Counted from the stretch's first letter, positions 15,679 to 25,803 are shown. The stretch: 64,000 nucleotides of DNA from Flavobacterium sp. 9R (GCF_902506345.1 NZ_LR733413.1:2788617-2852616); one strand, 5' to 3'. Notes: generated by a model from the sequence alone, not told the origin. Program-made: numbers and translations.

Positions 15679-17220
15679 TTACATCTTCATCAACCAATTT
15701 TTCATCGATACTTCATTTTCGATGATGGCTTTTAAATCTGCAATAGCTACACGGTCTTGTTTCATCGTATCTCTATGACGAATGGTCACCGTTTGGTCTT
15801 CTGCTGTTTGATGGTCTACTGTGATACAGAAAGGTGTTCCTAAGGCATCTTGTCTTCTATAACGTCTTCCTACTGCATCTTTCTCATCGTAAGACACATT
15901 GAAATCCCAACGTAAATCTTCAATAATTTGCTTAGCAATTTCTGGTAAACCGTCTTTTTTCACTAAAGGCAAAATAGCCGCTTTAGTTGGTGCTAAAACC
16001 GCTGGTAATTTCAATACCGTTCTTGTTGAGCCATCTTCTAAAGTTTCTTCTTTTAGTGAAGTAGCAAAAACCGCCAAGAACATTCTGTCCAAACCAACTG
16101 AAGTTTCAACTACGTAAGGCACATAATTTTGATTCAATTCGGCATCAAAATATTGTAATTTTCTACCGGAATATTCTTCGTGCGCTTTCAAATCGAAATC
16201 GGTTCTTGAATGAATTCCTTCTAATTCTTTGAAACCAAATGGGAATTCAAATTCGATATCTGCAGCAGCATTGGCATAATGCGCTAATTTTTCGTGGTCG
16301 TGAAAACGGTATCTTTCGGCTCCTAAACCAAGCGATAAATGCCATTTCAAACGAGTAGCTTTCCAGTGTTCGTACCATTGCATTTCTTCTCCTGGACGTA
16401 CAAAAAATTGCATTTCCATTTGTTCAAATTCACGCATACGGAAGATGAATTGTCTCGCTACGATTTCGTTTCTGAAAGCTTTTCCTGTTTGAGCAATTCC
16501 AAAAGGAACTTTCATTCGCCCAGATTTTTGCACATTCAAAAAATTTACAAAAATTCCTTGAGCCGTTTCTGGACGCAAATATAAATCCATTGCCGTATCA
16601 GCAGAAGCACCTAATTTAGTACCAAACATCAAGTTGAATTGACGCACTTCGGTCCAATTACGAGAACCTGATTCTGGACAAGCAATTTCTAATTCTTCTA
16701 TTAAGGCTTTTACATCCTCTAAATCACCATTACCCAAAGAACGTCCCATTCTTTCAAGAATTTCTCTTTCTTTGGCTAAATATTCTACTACTCTTGGATT
16801 GGTCGTAATGAATTCTTGCTCATTAAAAGCTTCTCCAAAACGAACTTTTGCTTTTTCGATTTCTTTTTTAGCCTTAATATTTAGTTTTTCGGCATAATCT
16901 TCAATCAAAACATCAGCACGATATCTTCTTTTAGAGTCTTTGTTGTCAATCAATGGGTCATTAAAAGCATCAACGTGGCCTGAAGCCTTCCAAGTGGTTG
17001 GATGCATCAAAATGGCAGCGTCGAGACCTACAATGTTCTCGTTCATTTGTACCATCGATTTCCACCAATATTCGCGTATGTTCTTTTTTAATTCTACACC
17101 GTTTTGTGCATAATCATATACTGCACTCAAACCATCGTATATTTCGCTTGACGGAAAAATAAATCCGTACTCTTTTGCGTGCGAAACTACATTCTTAAAT
17201 AAATCTTCTTGTTTTGCCAT
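15679..17220 (-). CDS. glyS: Glycyl-tRNA synthetase, single-chain alpha2 type
   Basis: It charges tRNA(Gly) with glycine in the cytoplasm. The 513-residue protein is the homodimeric class II form, not the bacterial alpha2beta2 form. Visible class II motifs are LRPETAQGIFVNF and GKAFRNEI...RQFIFRMREFEQMEMQ split across motif 2, and VGLDRMFLAV (motif 3). The C-terminal anticodon-binding domain contains APTKAAILPLV. It is transcribed alone, convergent with fumA and divergent from comF. Confidence 0.96.
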   Translation of the reverse strand: MAKQEDLFKNVVSHAKEYGFIFPSSEIYDGLSAVYDYAQNGVELKKNIREYWWKSMVQMNENIVGLDAAILMHPTTWKASGHVDAFNDPLIDNKDSKRRYRADVLIEDYAEKLNIKAKKEIEKAKVRFGEAFNEQEFITTNPRVVEYLAKEREILERMGRSLGNGDLEDVKALIEELEIACPESGSRNWTEVRQFNLMFGTKLGASADTAMDLYLRPETAQGIFVNFLNVQKSGRMKVPFGIAQTGKAFRNEIVARQFIFRMREFEQMEMQFFVRPGEEMQWYEHWKATRLKWHLSLGLGAERYRFHDHEKLAHYANAAADIEFEFPFGFKELEGIHSRTDFDLKAHEEYSGRKLQYFDAELNQNYVPYVVETSVGLDRMFLAVFATSLKEETLEDGSTRTVLKLPAVLAPTKAAILPLVKKDGLPEIAKQIIEDLRWDFNVSYDEKDAVGRRYRRQDALGTPFCITVDHQTAEDQTVTIRHRDTMKQDRVAIADLKAIIENEVSMKNWLMKM

Positions 17221-17317
17221 AGTGATGCAAAAATATAAAAAGTGGATTTAAAAAAAACAAAAAAGCAAAAGTTTGAAGCATTGATTTGCTTATTTTTATC
17301 AATAAAATTTGGATTAG

Positions 17318-18001
17318 ATGCTCAAAAACCTTGTGAATTTATTTTTTCCACCAGTTTGTTCTGGATGTCACTCTTTTTTATTGACAAATGAAACAGTAAT
17401 TTGTACTAAGTGTAGGCACGATTTGCCACAAACAAATCATCATATTTATACAGAGAATGAAGCTTTCAAGAAGTTTTATGGCAGGATTCCTGTAATTCAT
17501 GCTTCTGCTTTTTTGTATTTTCATAAAAAAGGAATGGTGCAAGAATTGATTCATAACTTAAAATACCGTGGGCATCAAGAAATTGGTACACAATTGGGAT
17601 ATTGGTATGCTGAAGATTTAAAAAATAATCTGGCTCTAAAAAATGTAGACGCAATCATACCCGTTCCAATTCATAAAAAAAGATGGAGAAAAAGAGGTTA
17701 CAATCAAGTAGACACTTTTGCGGAAGCATTATCGAACGAATTGAACATTCCTGTACAAAAAGAGGTTTTAATTCGGAAAATTGATTCGAAAACCCAATCT
17801 AAGAAAAATCTATTGGGAAGAACCGAAGGAATACATCGGGTTTTTGATGTTCATTTTTCAGAAGAAGAACACAACAAACATTTTTTATTACTAGATGATG
17901 TTTTGACAACTGGCGCTACGCTAGAGGCTTGTTCTAGAGCACTTTTAGAAATACCAGGAGCCAAAATTAGTATTGTTTGTATGGCTATGGCGCATTCCTA
18001 A
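17318..18001 (+). CDS. ComF-family phosphoribosyltransferase-like protein
   Basis: A 227-residue protein with an N-terminal zinc-finger-like motif (CSGCHSF and CTKCRHDL, two CxxC pairs) and a C-terminal phosphoribosyltransferase domain whose PRPP loop reads LLLDDVLTTGATL. The middle has the family's KYRG and KKRWRKRGYNQ segments. ComF is needed for DNA uptake in naturally competent bacteria; here there are no competence genes beside it, so the role is inferred from the family. It is divergent from glyS by 97 bp. Confidence 0.9.
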   Translation: MLKNLVNLFFPPVCSGCHSFLLTNETVICTKCRHDLPQTNHHIYTENEAFKKFYGRIPVIHASAFLYFHKKGMVQELIHNLKYRGHQEIGTQLGYWYAEDLKNNLALKNVDAIIPVPIHKKRWRKRGYNQVDTFAEALSNELNIPVQKEVLIRKIDSKTQSKKNLLGRTEGIHRVFDVHFSEEEHNKHFLLLDDVLTTGATLEACSRALLEIPGAKISIVCMAMAHS

Positions 18002-18130
18002 AATTATATTTTTCCTGAAATTAAAATCTAAAAATGAGCATATTACATTTAAACTAGTAAAAATTAAGGATTTGAAAAACAAAATAGGAATTATAACAAA
18101 AATGTTTTTTAAAGTATAAAGTTAATTGTA

Positions 18131-18138
18131 TAAATTTG
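18131..18138 (+). promoter_or_regulatory. Candidate -7 promoter element of sodA
   Basis: TAAATTTG matches the Bacteroidetes -7 consensus TAnnTTTG, 34 bp before the sodA ATG. No good -33 TTTG lies at the usual distance, so support is partial. Confidence 0.3.
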
Positions 18139-18172
18139 GATAAATTTTTATCAATCTATAAATTACGATATC

Positions 18173-18781
18173 ATGGCATTTGAATTACCACAATTACCTT
18201 ATGCATACGATGCATTAGAACCACATATTGATGCTAGAACAATGGAAATTCATCATTCTAAACATCATAATGCCTATACAACTAACCTGAATGCAGCGAT
18301 TGCAGGAACGGATATGGAAGGCAAAACAATCGAAAACATTTTAATTAATTTAGATAAAACTAATGCTGCTGTTCGTAACAACGGAGGAGGTTTTTACAAT
18401 CACAATTTGTTTTGGACTGTAATGTCTCCAAATGGTGGAGGTTTGCCAACAGGTGAATTATTAGATGCTATCGAAGCTTCTTTCGGTACGTTTGAAGAAT
18501 TCAAAGCTAAGTTTGCTAAAGCTGGAGCAACACAATTTGGTTCTGGATGGGCTTGGTTGTGTGTTCAAAAAGGCGGTAAATTAGAAGTTTGTGGTACACC
18601 AAACCAAGATAATCCGTTAATGCCAGGTGTAGGTTGTGGAGGAACTCCAATCTTAGGAATGGACGTTTGGGAACATGCTTACTATTTGCACTACCAAAAC
18701 AGAAGACCAGACTATATTGAAGCTTTTTTCAATGTAATCAATTGGACTGAAGTAACTAGACGTTACGTTTTAGAAAAATAA
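18173..18781 (+). CDS. sodA: Superoxide dismutase, Mn-type
   Basis: It dismutates superoxide to O2 and H2O2. The 202-residue protein lacks a signal peptide, so it is cytoplasmic. The metal ligands are His27 (EIHHSKHH), His77 (NHNLFW), Asp164 and His168 (MDVWEHAY). Gly at the GGGFYNH site and Gln145 in TPNQDNPLM are the residues that usually mark manganese rather than iron enzymes; cambialistic activity cannot be excluded. It has its own promoter candidate and terminator and so is probably monocistronic. Confidence 0.96.
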   Translation: MAFELPQLPYAYDALEPHIDARTMEIHHSKHHNAYTTNLNAAIAGTDMEGKTIENILINLDKTNAAVRNNGGGFYNHNLFWTVMSPNGGGLPTGELLDAIEASFGTFEEFKAKFAKAGATQFGSGWAWLCVQKGGKLEVCGTPNQDNPLMPGVGCGGTPILGMDVWEHAYYLHYQNRRPDYIEAFFNVINWTEVTRRYVLEK

Positions 18782-18797
18782 TATAAGTTACTATACT

Positions 18798-18830
18798 AAA
18801 AAGGCTGTCTAATTCTAGACAGCCTTTTTT
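18798..18830. terminator. Bidirectional terminator between sodA and the TM2 gene
   Basis: A perfect stem AAAAAGGCTGTCT / AGACAGCCTTTTT is flanked by A- and T-runs, so it can serve both convergent genes. Confidence 0.9.
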
Positions 18831-18846
18831 ATTTTGAAACGGTTTT

Positions 18847-19122
18847 TTAAAACCATCCTTTTTTGCCCACTTGGTATGTTTGATAAAATTCTTCATCCGA
18901 TTTGGTCAAATAGATAATTCCTTCAATTATTCCGATTATGTATCCAATTCCACATAATCCAATTAGCAGTTGTATGATTCCTTCTTGAGTGTAGCCTAGA
19001 ATAAATTTATGAATTCCTAATCCTCCTAAAACGATTGCCAATACACCAGCAATAATTTTTTTGTTTTCGGGTTGTGCTTTAGGATAAGGGGTATTCCATG
19101 CTTCGTGTTTCGTTTCTTCCAT
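18847..19122 (-). CDS. TM2-domain membrane protein
   Basis: A 91-residue protein with a short polar N-terminus and two membrane segments (about residues 22-43 and 47-70). The first has the TM2 signature AIVLGGLGIHKFILGYTQEG with the G-x-H-xF-Y pattern; the second is glycine-rich. It is a small inner-membrane protein of unknown function; the TM2 family is widespread. The gene converges on sodA. Confidence 0.9.
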   Translation of the reverse strand: MEETKHEAWNTPYPKAQPENKKIIAGVLAIVLGGLGIHKFILGYTQEGIIQLLIGLCGIGYIIGIIEGIIYLTKSDEEFYQTYQVGKKGWF

Positions 19123-19201
19123 AATGGTTAAATTTGATTATTGATTTAGTTAGTTGTAAATCTATAAAAAAAGTTACATATTTTTCATAACCAATAGATT
19201 A

Positions 19202-20149
19202 TCATTTGCCGTAAAGTAGCTTTATTTTGTCAACAATTACTTGTGCCAATCGTTCATGGCTCTCGAAAGTCCAGCCAGCAATGTGTGGCGAAAGCAAAAC
19301 TTTAGGGCTTTTCAATAAGTAATCAAAAGCTTCGGGAGTGTTATTGTCATTAAACAAAGTTTCAAAAGACAATTTCTCATACTCCAAAACATCCAAACCT
19401 GCACCTAAAATTTTTCCAGATTCTAAAGCTTGAACCAAGTCAGCAGTAACTACATTTTTTCCTCTAGAGGTATTAATCAACCAAAAAGGATTGGAAAACG
19501 ATGCTATAAAATTAGCATTCACCATTTTGTCCGTTTCAGGTGTCCATGGAATATGCAGACTTAGCACATCGGCTTTTTGTTGTAATTCTTCAAGTGTAAC
19601 TTGTTTGGCGTTGGCATCGCCTACGTTTGGTAAAATATCGTGGCAAATTACTTCAACATCAAAGCCTCGCAATTTTTTAGCGAAAGCTTTGCCCATATTG
19701 CCATAACCAATAATACCAACGGTCTTTCCGTCTAGTTCATGACCGCGATTACTTTCTCTACTCCATTGCCCTTTTCTAATTTCAGCATCGGCTTGATTGA
19801 GTTTGTTAAAAAGCGATAAAATCATTCCTAGAGCATGTTCGGCAACCGCATTTTGATTGCCTTCGGGAGCGGCTATGAGTGCAATGTTTCTGGCTATAGC
19901 GTAATCACAATCAATGCTTTCGAGACCAGCACCCACACGGGCTATAAACTGTAAATTGGTGGCTTTGTCGATGAAAGTTTTATCAATTTTAAATCGGCTA
20001 CGAATCACGATGCCATGATAGTCTTTAATTTTATCTTCAATGGCTTCTTTAGAAGAAATAAAGTCGGCTTCGTTGAGAAAACCCGCTTCTTGTAATTGTT
20101 CCCACAACAAGGGATTGTTGCTGTCTATATGAAGGATTTTGATGTCCAT
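19202..20149 (-). CDS. D-2-hydroxyacid dehydrogenase (phosphoglycerate dehydrogenase-like)
   Basis: A 315-residue NAD-dependent dehydrogenase. It has the substrate Arg in RVGAGLESID, the Rossmann motif VGIIGYGNMGKAFA, the catalytic Arg in NTSRGKNVV, the Glu region in LDVLEYE and the catalytic His in SPHIAGWT. It lacks the ACT domain of long SerA proteins, so it could be a short 3-phosphoglycerate dehydrogenase for serine synthesis or act on another 2-hydroxyacid. No serC lies beside it, so SerA is a guess. It is divergent from nhaA. Confidence 0.85.
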   Translation of the reverse strand: MDIKILHIDSNNPLLWEQLQEAGFLNEADFISSKEAIEDKIKDYHGIVIRSRFKIDKTFIDKATNLQFIARVGAGLESIDCDYAIARNIALIAAPEGNQNAVAEHALGMILSLFNKLNQADAEIRKGQWSRESNRGHELDGKTVGIIGYGNMGKAFAKKLRGFDVEVICHDILPNVGDANAKQVTLEELQQKADVLSLHIPWTPETDKMVNANFIASFSNPFWLINTSRGKNVVTADLVQALESGKILGAGLDVLEYEKLSFETLFNDNNTPEAFDYLLKSPKVLLSPHIAGWTFESHERLAQVIVDKIKLLYGK

Positions 20150-20268
20150 AACTACTATTTTTTATCCTTCAAATTAACGAAAAAAATACGGTTTTTACTT
20201 TCTGGAAGGTAGATCCTTTAAAAATGCTTAAATTAGCCAAAAGTATAGAAAACATATTAAAAGCAATG

Positions 20269-21435
20269 AAATTGACCAAAACATTTAAAGCCTTCTTTGA
20301 AAGTGAAAAAGCTGGAGGATTATTACTTCTATTTGTAACGTTACTCTCTTTATTTCTAGCCAATTCGAGCATACAAACTGACTATATTGCCTTTTGGAAA
20401 ACTCCTTTGGGACATCATACAATTACGGATTGGATAAACGACGGCTTGATGGCTATCTTTTTCTTGATGATTGGTTTGGAGTTAGAACGAGAAATGTATG
20501 ATGGCGAATTAGCCAATATCAAAAATGCTGCACTACCTATTTTTGGAGCATTGGGAGGAATGGTTGTTCCTGCTGGGATTTTTTTAGCGCTAAATTTTGG
20601 GACGATTACCCAAAACGGAGCGGGTATACCTATGGCTACTGATATTGCTTTTGCGATTGGAATTTTGTCTTTGTTAGGAAATAAGGTTCCTGCTTCTTTA
20701 AAAATATTTTTAACGGCATTGGCTGTTATTGATGATTTGGGAGCCATTATCGTCATCGCTGTTTTTTATACCGATTCCATTGCTTTTCTAAATTTATTTT
20801 ATGCTTTAGCGATTTGGGGTTTCCTTTTTATCTTGAATCGCCGAAAAGTGCACAACTTGATTCCTTACTTGTTAGGTGGAATAGGAATGTGGTATTTTAT
20901 GTTGAATTCGGGAATTCATGCTACAATTACAGGCGTTATTTTGGCCTTTGTTATTCCGTTTGGGGATGGTGGACCACAAACATCTTCCTACCGTTTACAA
21001 CACTTTTTACACAATCCTGTTGCCTTTTTTATTCTGCCTTTATTCGCAATTGCCAATACTGGAATTCCAATCACGGGAGATTGGCACGAAGGATTATTAC
21101 ATGAAAATTCTATCGGGATTATTGCTGGATTGGTCATTGGGAAGCCTTTGGGCATTTGGCTCTTTTCATTTTTGGCCGTGACTTTTGGCGTTTGTGCTTT
21201 ACCGAAAGAACTGCGTTGGAAAGATATTATTGGTGCAGGAATGTTAGGTGGAATTGGATTTACGATGTCCATTTTTATCACCTTATTGGCCTTTAAAAAT
21301 GACGGGGAAGAAATTATCAATTATTCTAAAATTGCGATTCTAATTGCTTCGTTTTTGGCAGGAACCCTTGGTTTTATTTGGCTAAAAATCAATTTGAAAG
21401 CAAAGAAAACTAAAAAGAAAAAAGCGGTGTTATAA
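20269..21435 (+). CDS. nhaA: Na+/H+ antiporter NhaA
   Basis: This inner-membrane antiporter extrudes Na+ in exchange for H+. The protein has 388 residues from the ATG at 20269, the same length as the E. coli protein; another ATG at 20224 would add 15 residues. About 11-12 hydrophobic segments are visible. The conserved FFESEKAGG start, PMATDIAFAIG and the ion-binding aspartate pair in AVIDDLGAI are present. The C-terminus is a lysine-rich tail. The terminator stem overlaps the stop codon. Confidence 0.95.
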   Translation, partial: KLTKTFKAFFESEKAGGLLLLFVTLLSLFLANSSIQTDYIAFWKTPLGHHTITDWINDGLMAIFFLMIGLELEREMYDGELANIKNAALPIFGALGGMVVPAGIFLALNFGTITQNGAGIPMATDIAFAIGILSLLGNKVPASLKIFLTALAVIDDLGAIIVIAVFYTDSIAFLNLFYALAIWGFLFILNRRKVHNLIPYLLGGIGMWYFMLNSGIHATITGVILAFVIPFGDGGPQTSSYRLQHFLHNPVAFFILPLFAIANTGIPITGDWHEGLLHENSIGIIAGLVIGKPLGIWLFSFLAVTFGVCALPKELRWKDIIGAGMLGGIGFTMSIFITLLAFKNDGEEIINYSKIAILIASFLAGTLGFIWLKINLKAKKTKKKKAVL

Positions 21436-21448
21436 CCGCTTTTTCTTT
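21417..21448 (+). terminator. Terminator overlapping the nhaA stop
   Basis: AAAGCGGT (21421-21428) pairs with ACCGCTTT, followed by a T-rich run; the TAA stop lies in the loop. Confidence 0.8.
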
Positions 21449-21471
21449 TCTTTTTTAATTATAAAATTATT

Positions 21472-22137
21472 CTATTTTTTCATCAATCGATTAGAGAAAT
21501 CTGAAATCACATTTTTATATTTTCTCAAAATCCTATCCCAATCTTTAAATTGCTCATCGGCTTTTACACTTGTTCCGCTTAATCCAGAATATTCGCTATT
21601 CAATTTAACTTTAAACGTAAGTGGATCAGATTTTGACAATTTAATAATTAATCGGGTTCGAATTGTGTTTTGTTGAAATGATTGCACGCTCCAAGCAGTT
21701 CTTAGATAAGAAGTTTCTTTGTCACTTACTTCGATCGCGTCAAAATGATCTGTAACAATTTGTGTGGTTAATTTCCAAGCTTCAGTAATATTTAAATCAG
21801 GATTAACCTCTATTTGAAAATCTACGTTTGCTTGATCTGTTTTAACAGAAGCTTCTTCAGCATCATCCTTTTTCATTTCAAAATACAATGATGATGGTGG
21901 TTCTGGTCCTGCTTTTTTTCCACAAACCGTTGATTCATACTTCAAAAAACCAGCTTTTTCTACTTTAATTTTGTAGCAATCTTTCTTCTCTAAAGATAGA
22001 GTATAGCTCCCCGTTCCAACATTAGCTCCATTTACAATTATGTTTGCATCTGGCTCCGATGCACTAATTTTTACTTTTTGAGAATGTACCAAAAAGGAAA
22101 TAAAAAACATTGAAGTAATCATAATTTTTGATTTCAT
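21472..22137 (-). CDS. Secreted protein with PEGA-like repeat domain
   Basis: A 221-residue protein with a signal peptide (ending near LVHSQ). Residues about 22-75 resemble a PEGA-type beta domain (a surface domain with ANIIVNGANVGTGSY followed by YKIKVEKAGF). The C-terminal half (about 100-221) is a mixed alpha/beta domain that I do not recognise. A start two codons upstream is also possible. It is probably periplasmic or surface-exposed. It is transcribed alone and converges on nhaA. Confidence 0.65.
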   Translation of the reverse strand: MKSKIMITSMFFISFLVHSQKVKISASEPDANIIVNGANVGTGSYTLSLEKKDCYKIKVEKAGFLKYESTVCGKKAGPEPPSSLYFEMKKDDAEEASVKTDQANVDFQIEVNPDLNITEAWKLTTQIVTDHFDAIEVSDKETSYLRTAWSVQSFQQNTIRTRLIIKLSKSDPLTFKVKLNSEYSGLSGTSVKADEQFKDWDRILRKYKNVISDFSNRLMKK

Positions 22138-22270
22138 AAGCATTTAATTTTAGATTAATTAAGAAACAACTCGCTAATTAGTAATATGTTACGAAGCTAA
22201 TTTAACTTTTTTTTTTGGTTTTTAACACATAAATAATAAAAATCTTAAAAAATGAATAGAATTAAGGTTA

Positions 22271-22388
22271 CCGCGTGAGGGATAGGAGCAGGCTACCGAA
22301 GTAGCGCGGATAGCCTGACAGCCTAAAGGAAAGGGGCCGACTCACGACTAGCATGAGTTGGCCCCTTTTCTTTAGGGTGGCACGCCCA
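22271..22388 (-). repeat. Dispersed structured element, long form, copy E (3' of proC)
   Basis: Read on the minus strand it begins GGGCGTGCCACC just after the proC stop and ends CTCACGCGG. Outer GCGTG/CACGC (22273-22277 and 22381-22385) can pair. A 23-bp arm pair with two G-T pairs (22322-22344 with 22354-22376) forms a strong hairpin. The rest, GGCTATCCGC, a small GCTAC/GTAGC hairpin and CTCCTATCC, follows the framework of copies A-D. Like them it lies directly 3' of a gene, in that gene's orientation. Confidence 0.7.
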
Positions 22389-22394
22389 AATGAT

Positions 22395-23171
22395 TTATCC
22401 TTTGATTTGTTTTAAGGACGTTTTGATGCCTCGAATGAGTGAGGAACTGAAACCGTGCATTTCCATTTCGTTGAGTCCTGCGATGGTACAGCCTTGTGGT
22501 GTAGTTACGCGGTCGATTAATTGTTCGGGATGGCCTTTTTCTTCTAGGAGCATTTCGGCGGCACCTTTTACGGTTTGTGCTGAAATGGCCAAAGCTGTTT
22601 GCCAATCGAATCCAATTTCGATACCCGCTTGCATAGACGCACGGATGTAACGTAAGGCAAAAGCCGTTCCGCTGGCGGCCAAAACGGTAGCTGCATCCAT
22701 CAATTTTTCGTCAATAATTGGCGCTGTTCCTAAGTCTTGAAACAATTGTACTACGGGTTGAGCTGCTTCTTTGTTTTTTTCGTTGAAGGCGATACAAGTC
22801 GCTGATGCACCAAATTGGGCAGCGATATTGGGCATAATTCGGATGGCGCTGTGAGAAGCCCCTATTTTGTTTTGTAAATTTTCGATAGATAAACCACTAA
22901 CGGCTGAAGCAATGGTTTTGTTCGTAATTACTGGAAGGATTTCGGTCAATACCGTATCTACTTGATAAGGTTTGATGGTTAAGATAATTAAATCGGCTTC
23001 CTGAATAGCTAAGGTATTGTCTGTTGCAACGGTGATTCCGAGTTCTTGTAAATATAAAATGCTAGCCGTGTTGCGTCGTGTAATGGTGATTTGATGTCCT
23101 TGTGAAAACTTGGCTAAACCTAAGGCAATAGAAACGCCAAGGTTTCCTCCTCCGATGATGTGTACTTTCAT
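22395..23171 (-). CDS. proC: Pyrroline-5-carboxylate reductase
   Basis: It reduces 1-pyrroline-5-carboxylate to proline, the last step of proline synthesis. The 258-residue protein has the N-terminal dinucleotide-binding motif HIIGGGNLGVSIA, SAVSGLSIENLQ and RIMPNIAAQFGAS in the middle, and the C-terminal dimer helix domain with QTVKGAAEMLLE and the TTPQGCTIAGLNEME proline-binding stretch. It is at the slightly short end for the family. It is the last gene of the minus-strand run serS to proC. Confidence 0.94.
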   Translation of the reverse strand: MKVHIIGGGNLGVSIALGLAKFSQGHQITITRRNTASILYLQELGITVATDNTLAIQEADLIILTIKPYQVDTVLTEILPVITNKTIASAVSGLSIENLQNKIGASHSAIRIMPNIAAQFGASATCIAFNEKNKEAAQPVVQLFQDLGTAPIIDEKLMDAATVLAASGTAFALRYIRASMQAGIEIGFDWQTALAISAQTVKGAAEMLLEEKGHPEQLIDRVTTPQGCTIAGLNEMEMHGFSSSLIRGIKTSLKQIKG

Positions 23172-23213
23172 GGTTTGGTTTTTTGGTTGGTTAATTGGGT
23201 TGTTGCTGTTGAA

Positions 23214-24566
23214 TTAGAATCCTAGCACTAATTTGGCAATCGAAAAATAAATCAAAATTCCGCAAATGTCGTTGCTAGTGGTAATAAATGGCCCTGTTGC
23301 TAATGCAGGGTCGATACCAAATTTATCTAATAACAACGGGATAAAAGTACCAATTAATGAGGCAATAATTATCACGGATACTAATGCAATTGTTACAATT
23401 ACGCCAATAATTACCTCTACATTCAGCAGAAAATGGCTTCCCAAAAACAAGATACTGGCTAAGATTAATCCGTTCAAAAGGCTTAGTGAAATTTCTTTGA
23501 CCAAACGATTGAACAGGGAACCACTTAAGGTATTATTTGCTAAACCTTGAACGATGATTGCTGAGGATTGTACCCCAACATTTCCAGCCATCGCGGCGAT
23601 TAATGGAGTGAAAAAGAATAATTTTCCGTGTTCGAGCATGGCGCCTTCAAACAAACCAAGCACGCGAACGGTGATAAATCCACCTAATAGCGCTAAAACC
23701 AACCAAGGCAAACGAGCTTTGGTCAATTCCATAATACTATCATCGGCCTCTACGTCTTGGGAGATACCCGCTGCTAACTGGTAATCTTTGTCGGCTTCGT
23801 CCTTGATTACGTCAACGATATCATCGATGGTGATTCTGCCCACTAAACGGCCTAATTCGTCGACTACAGGAATGGCTTCTAAGTCATATTTTTGCATGAT
23901 ACGAGCGACCTCAACATCCTCGGTATCTACGTTGACAAAATTCAATTTTCTTATGTACACATCACTAATTGCAGTTCGTGTAGAAGTGGTTAATAAGTCT
24001 TTGAGCGACAAACGTCCTTTGAGTCTTTCATCATCATCTACCACATAAATGGAGTGTACGCGTGATATATTTTCGGCTTGAATTCGCATTTCTTTGACGC
24101 AAGTGAGCACGTTCCAGTTTTCGTTGACTTTCACTAACTCTTTGTGCATGATTCCCCCAGCTGTATCTTCGTCATAGCGCAACAATTCGACAATGTCTTT
24201 GGCGTGCTCAACGTCTTGCAATTCTGAGATTACTTCAGCTTTGATGTCTTGAGATAATTCGGCAATAATGTCTGCCGCATCATTGGTTTCTAATTCATCA
24301 AGCTCTTCAGCGATTTCTTTTGGGGAAAGACGGCTCAAGATGTTTTCTCTTAAATCGTCTTCTAGTTCTAGAAGGATTTCAGCTGTTTTTTCGCTATCTA
24401 AAACTTTAAAAATATAGGTAGCTTCATCAAATTCTAGTTCGTCTAGAATTTCGGCAATATCAGCATGGTGCATGTCATTCAATAACAATTCCAATTTAAC
24501 ATCGTTCTTGCTTTGAATGAGTTGCTCTAACTCTTGAATGAGTTCTTTGCTGATTTTAAACTCCAT
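23214..24566 (-). CDS. mgtE: Magnesium transporter MgtE
   Basis: This is an inner-membrane Mg2+ channel gated by intracellular Mg2+. The 450-residue protein has the acidic N-terminal superhelical domain with repeated [18 protein letters not shown] motifs (to about residue 130), a pair of CBS domains (about 135-255) and five membrane segments from about 285, with the pore region [10 protein letters not shown] and the acidic DEADKDYQ linker. Its start overlaps the rsmA end by 11 bp, indicating coupling. Confidence 0.95.
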   Translation of the reverse strand: MEFKISKELIQELEQLIQSKNDVKLELLLNDMHHADIAEILDELEFDEATYIFKVLDSEKTAEILLELEDDLRENILSRLSPKEIAEELDELETNDAADIIAELSQDIKAEVISELQDVEHAKDIVELLRYDEDTAGGIMHKELVKVNENWNVLTCVKEMRIQAENISRVHSIYVVDDDERLKGRLSLKDLLTTSTRTAISDVYIRKLNFVNVDTEDVEVARIMQKYDLEAIPVVDELGRLVGRITIDDIVDVIKDEADKDYQLAAGISQDVEADDSIMELTKARLPWLVLALLGGFITVRVLGLFEGAMLEHGKLFFFTPLIAAMAGNVGVQSSAIIVQGLANNTLSGSLFNRLVKEISLSLLNGLILASILFLGSHFLLNVEVIIGVIVTIALVSVIIIASLIGTFIPLLLDKFGIDPALATGPFITTSNDICGILIYFSIAKLVLGF

Positions 24567-25335
24567 CGGCTTCTATTTTTTGGGTCAAGGCAATAAATTC
24601 TTCAACACTTAATTGCTCTGGACGAATATCAAATACTGGGTCTTCTCTTAGTTTATCGGACAAATTTAAGGTTTTTAAACTGTTGCGCAAGGTTTTTCTA
24701 CGCTGCTGAAAGGCAGTTTTAACCACCGTAAACAAGAGTTTTTCGCTACAAGGCAAGGTGTAATTTTCTTTACGACGCATGCGCATCACACCCGATTTTA
24801 CTTTTGGTGGCGGATTGAATACGTGTTCATCAACCGTAAACAAATATTCGGTATCGTAGAATGCTTGTGCCAAAACCGAAAGTATGCCATAAGTTTTGCT
24901 TCCTTTTTTCTCGCAAATGCGTTCGGCAACTTCTTTTTGAAACATACCCGAAAACTCGGGAATTTGGTCTCTAAACTCCAAGGTTCTGAATACAATTTGC
25001 GTTGAAATATTATAGGGGAAATTACCAATGATAGCAAATTGTTTCCCTTCGAAAACGGAATTGATATTGTATTTTAAGAAATCTTCAGAAATGATTTTAT
25101 CCTTTAACTTTGGATAATTGGCATCCAAATAAGCCACAGATTCCGTATCGATTTCTATAACATAGGTGTCGATAGGTTTTTCTAATAAATACTTGGTCAA
25201 TACACCCATTCCTGGTCCAATTTCTAAGACATCGTTGTAACCTTCTAAACTCAAGGTGTCGGCAATGGCTTTGGCAATGCTTTCATCTTTTAGAAAGTGT
25301 TGTCCGAGATGTTTTTTGGCTTTTACTTTTTCCAT
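24556..25335 (-). CDS. rsmA: 16S rRNA (adenine(1518)/(1519)-N6)-dimethyltransferase
   Basis: It dimethylates two adjacent adenines in the 3' hairpin of 16S rRNA using S-adenosylmethionine. The protein has 259 residues. Motifs are [11 protein letters not shown] at the N-terminus, the SAM site [12 protein letters not shown] and the N6-adenine catalytic motif NFPY in [11 protein letters not shown] start two codons upstream is possible. It overlaps mgtE by 11 bp. Confidence 0.96.
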   Translation of the reverse strand: MEKVKAKKHLGQHFLKDESIAKAIADTLSLEGYNDVLEIGPGMGVLTKYLLEKPIDTYVIEIDTESVAYLDANYPKLKDKIISEDFLKYNINSVFEGKQFAIIGNFPYNISTQIVFRTLEFRDQIPEFSGMFQKEVAERICEKKGSKTYGILSVLAQAFYDTEYLFTVDEHVFNPPPKVKSGVMRMRRKENYTLPCSEKLLFTVVKTAFQQRRKTLRNSLKTLNLSDKLREDPVFDIRPEQLSVEEFIALTQKIEADGV

Positions 25336-25467
25336 AATCATTTTTTTAACCGCAAAGGCAGGAAGGCGTTAGGGTATTTATGCGTTTTAAAATTCTTTTT
25401 TTATAACATTGTTAACGGATTGAAATTTGTTGTTACAATATTATTGGCACCAATGGAGCTATCGTTT

Positions 25468-25779
25468 TTAATGTTCCGAAATCACTTCTAATTCGGTTCT
25501 GAATGCTAGCATTTTATCGCCGAATAATTTGAGTCCTTCTTCACGCAAAGCGGGTGCATCTTCTTGATAATATTTTTGCAATGTTTCTCTGCTATCTGTG
25601 GTGTATTGCACTGAATAAGTAAGTCCTCCCATTTCTTCTTCGACCAAAACGCGAACCATTCTTGCATTTGTAAATTTGCCTGTCGCTAATATTTCTGGAA
25701 TGTGCTTGTGCTGCATCCAAATCATCCATTTGTCGTGTACACTTTCGTGAATATTGATGGTAACGTTGTATATAATCAT
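25468..25779 (-). CDS. DUF4286-family protein
   Basis: A 103-residue soluble protein typical of Bacteroidetes. The pattern MIIYNVTINIHESVHDKWM, the GGLTYSVQYT core and the QEDAPALREEGLKLFG end match DUF4286, which has a ferredoxin-like (antibiotic-monooxygenase-like) fold. Its function is not known. It lies in the serS-TPR-DUF4286-rsmA-mgtE run on the minus strand. Confidence 0.88.
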   Translation of the reverse strand: MIIYNVTINIHESVHDKWMIWMQHKHIPEILATGKFTNARMVRVLVEEEMGGLTYSVQYTTDSRETLQKYYQEDAPALREEGLKLFGDKMLAFRTELEVISEH

Positions 25780-25803
25780 CTTTTGTTGTTTAATCGGTTA
25801 ATT

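Noticed and set aside
20224..20268. Longer nhaA N-terminus from the ATG at 20224
   Set aside because: The 15 extra residues are not typical of NhaA, and starting at 20269 gives the usual family N-terminus and length; it cannot be fully excluded.
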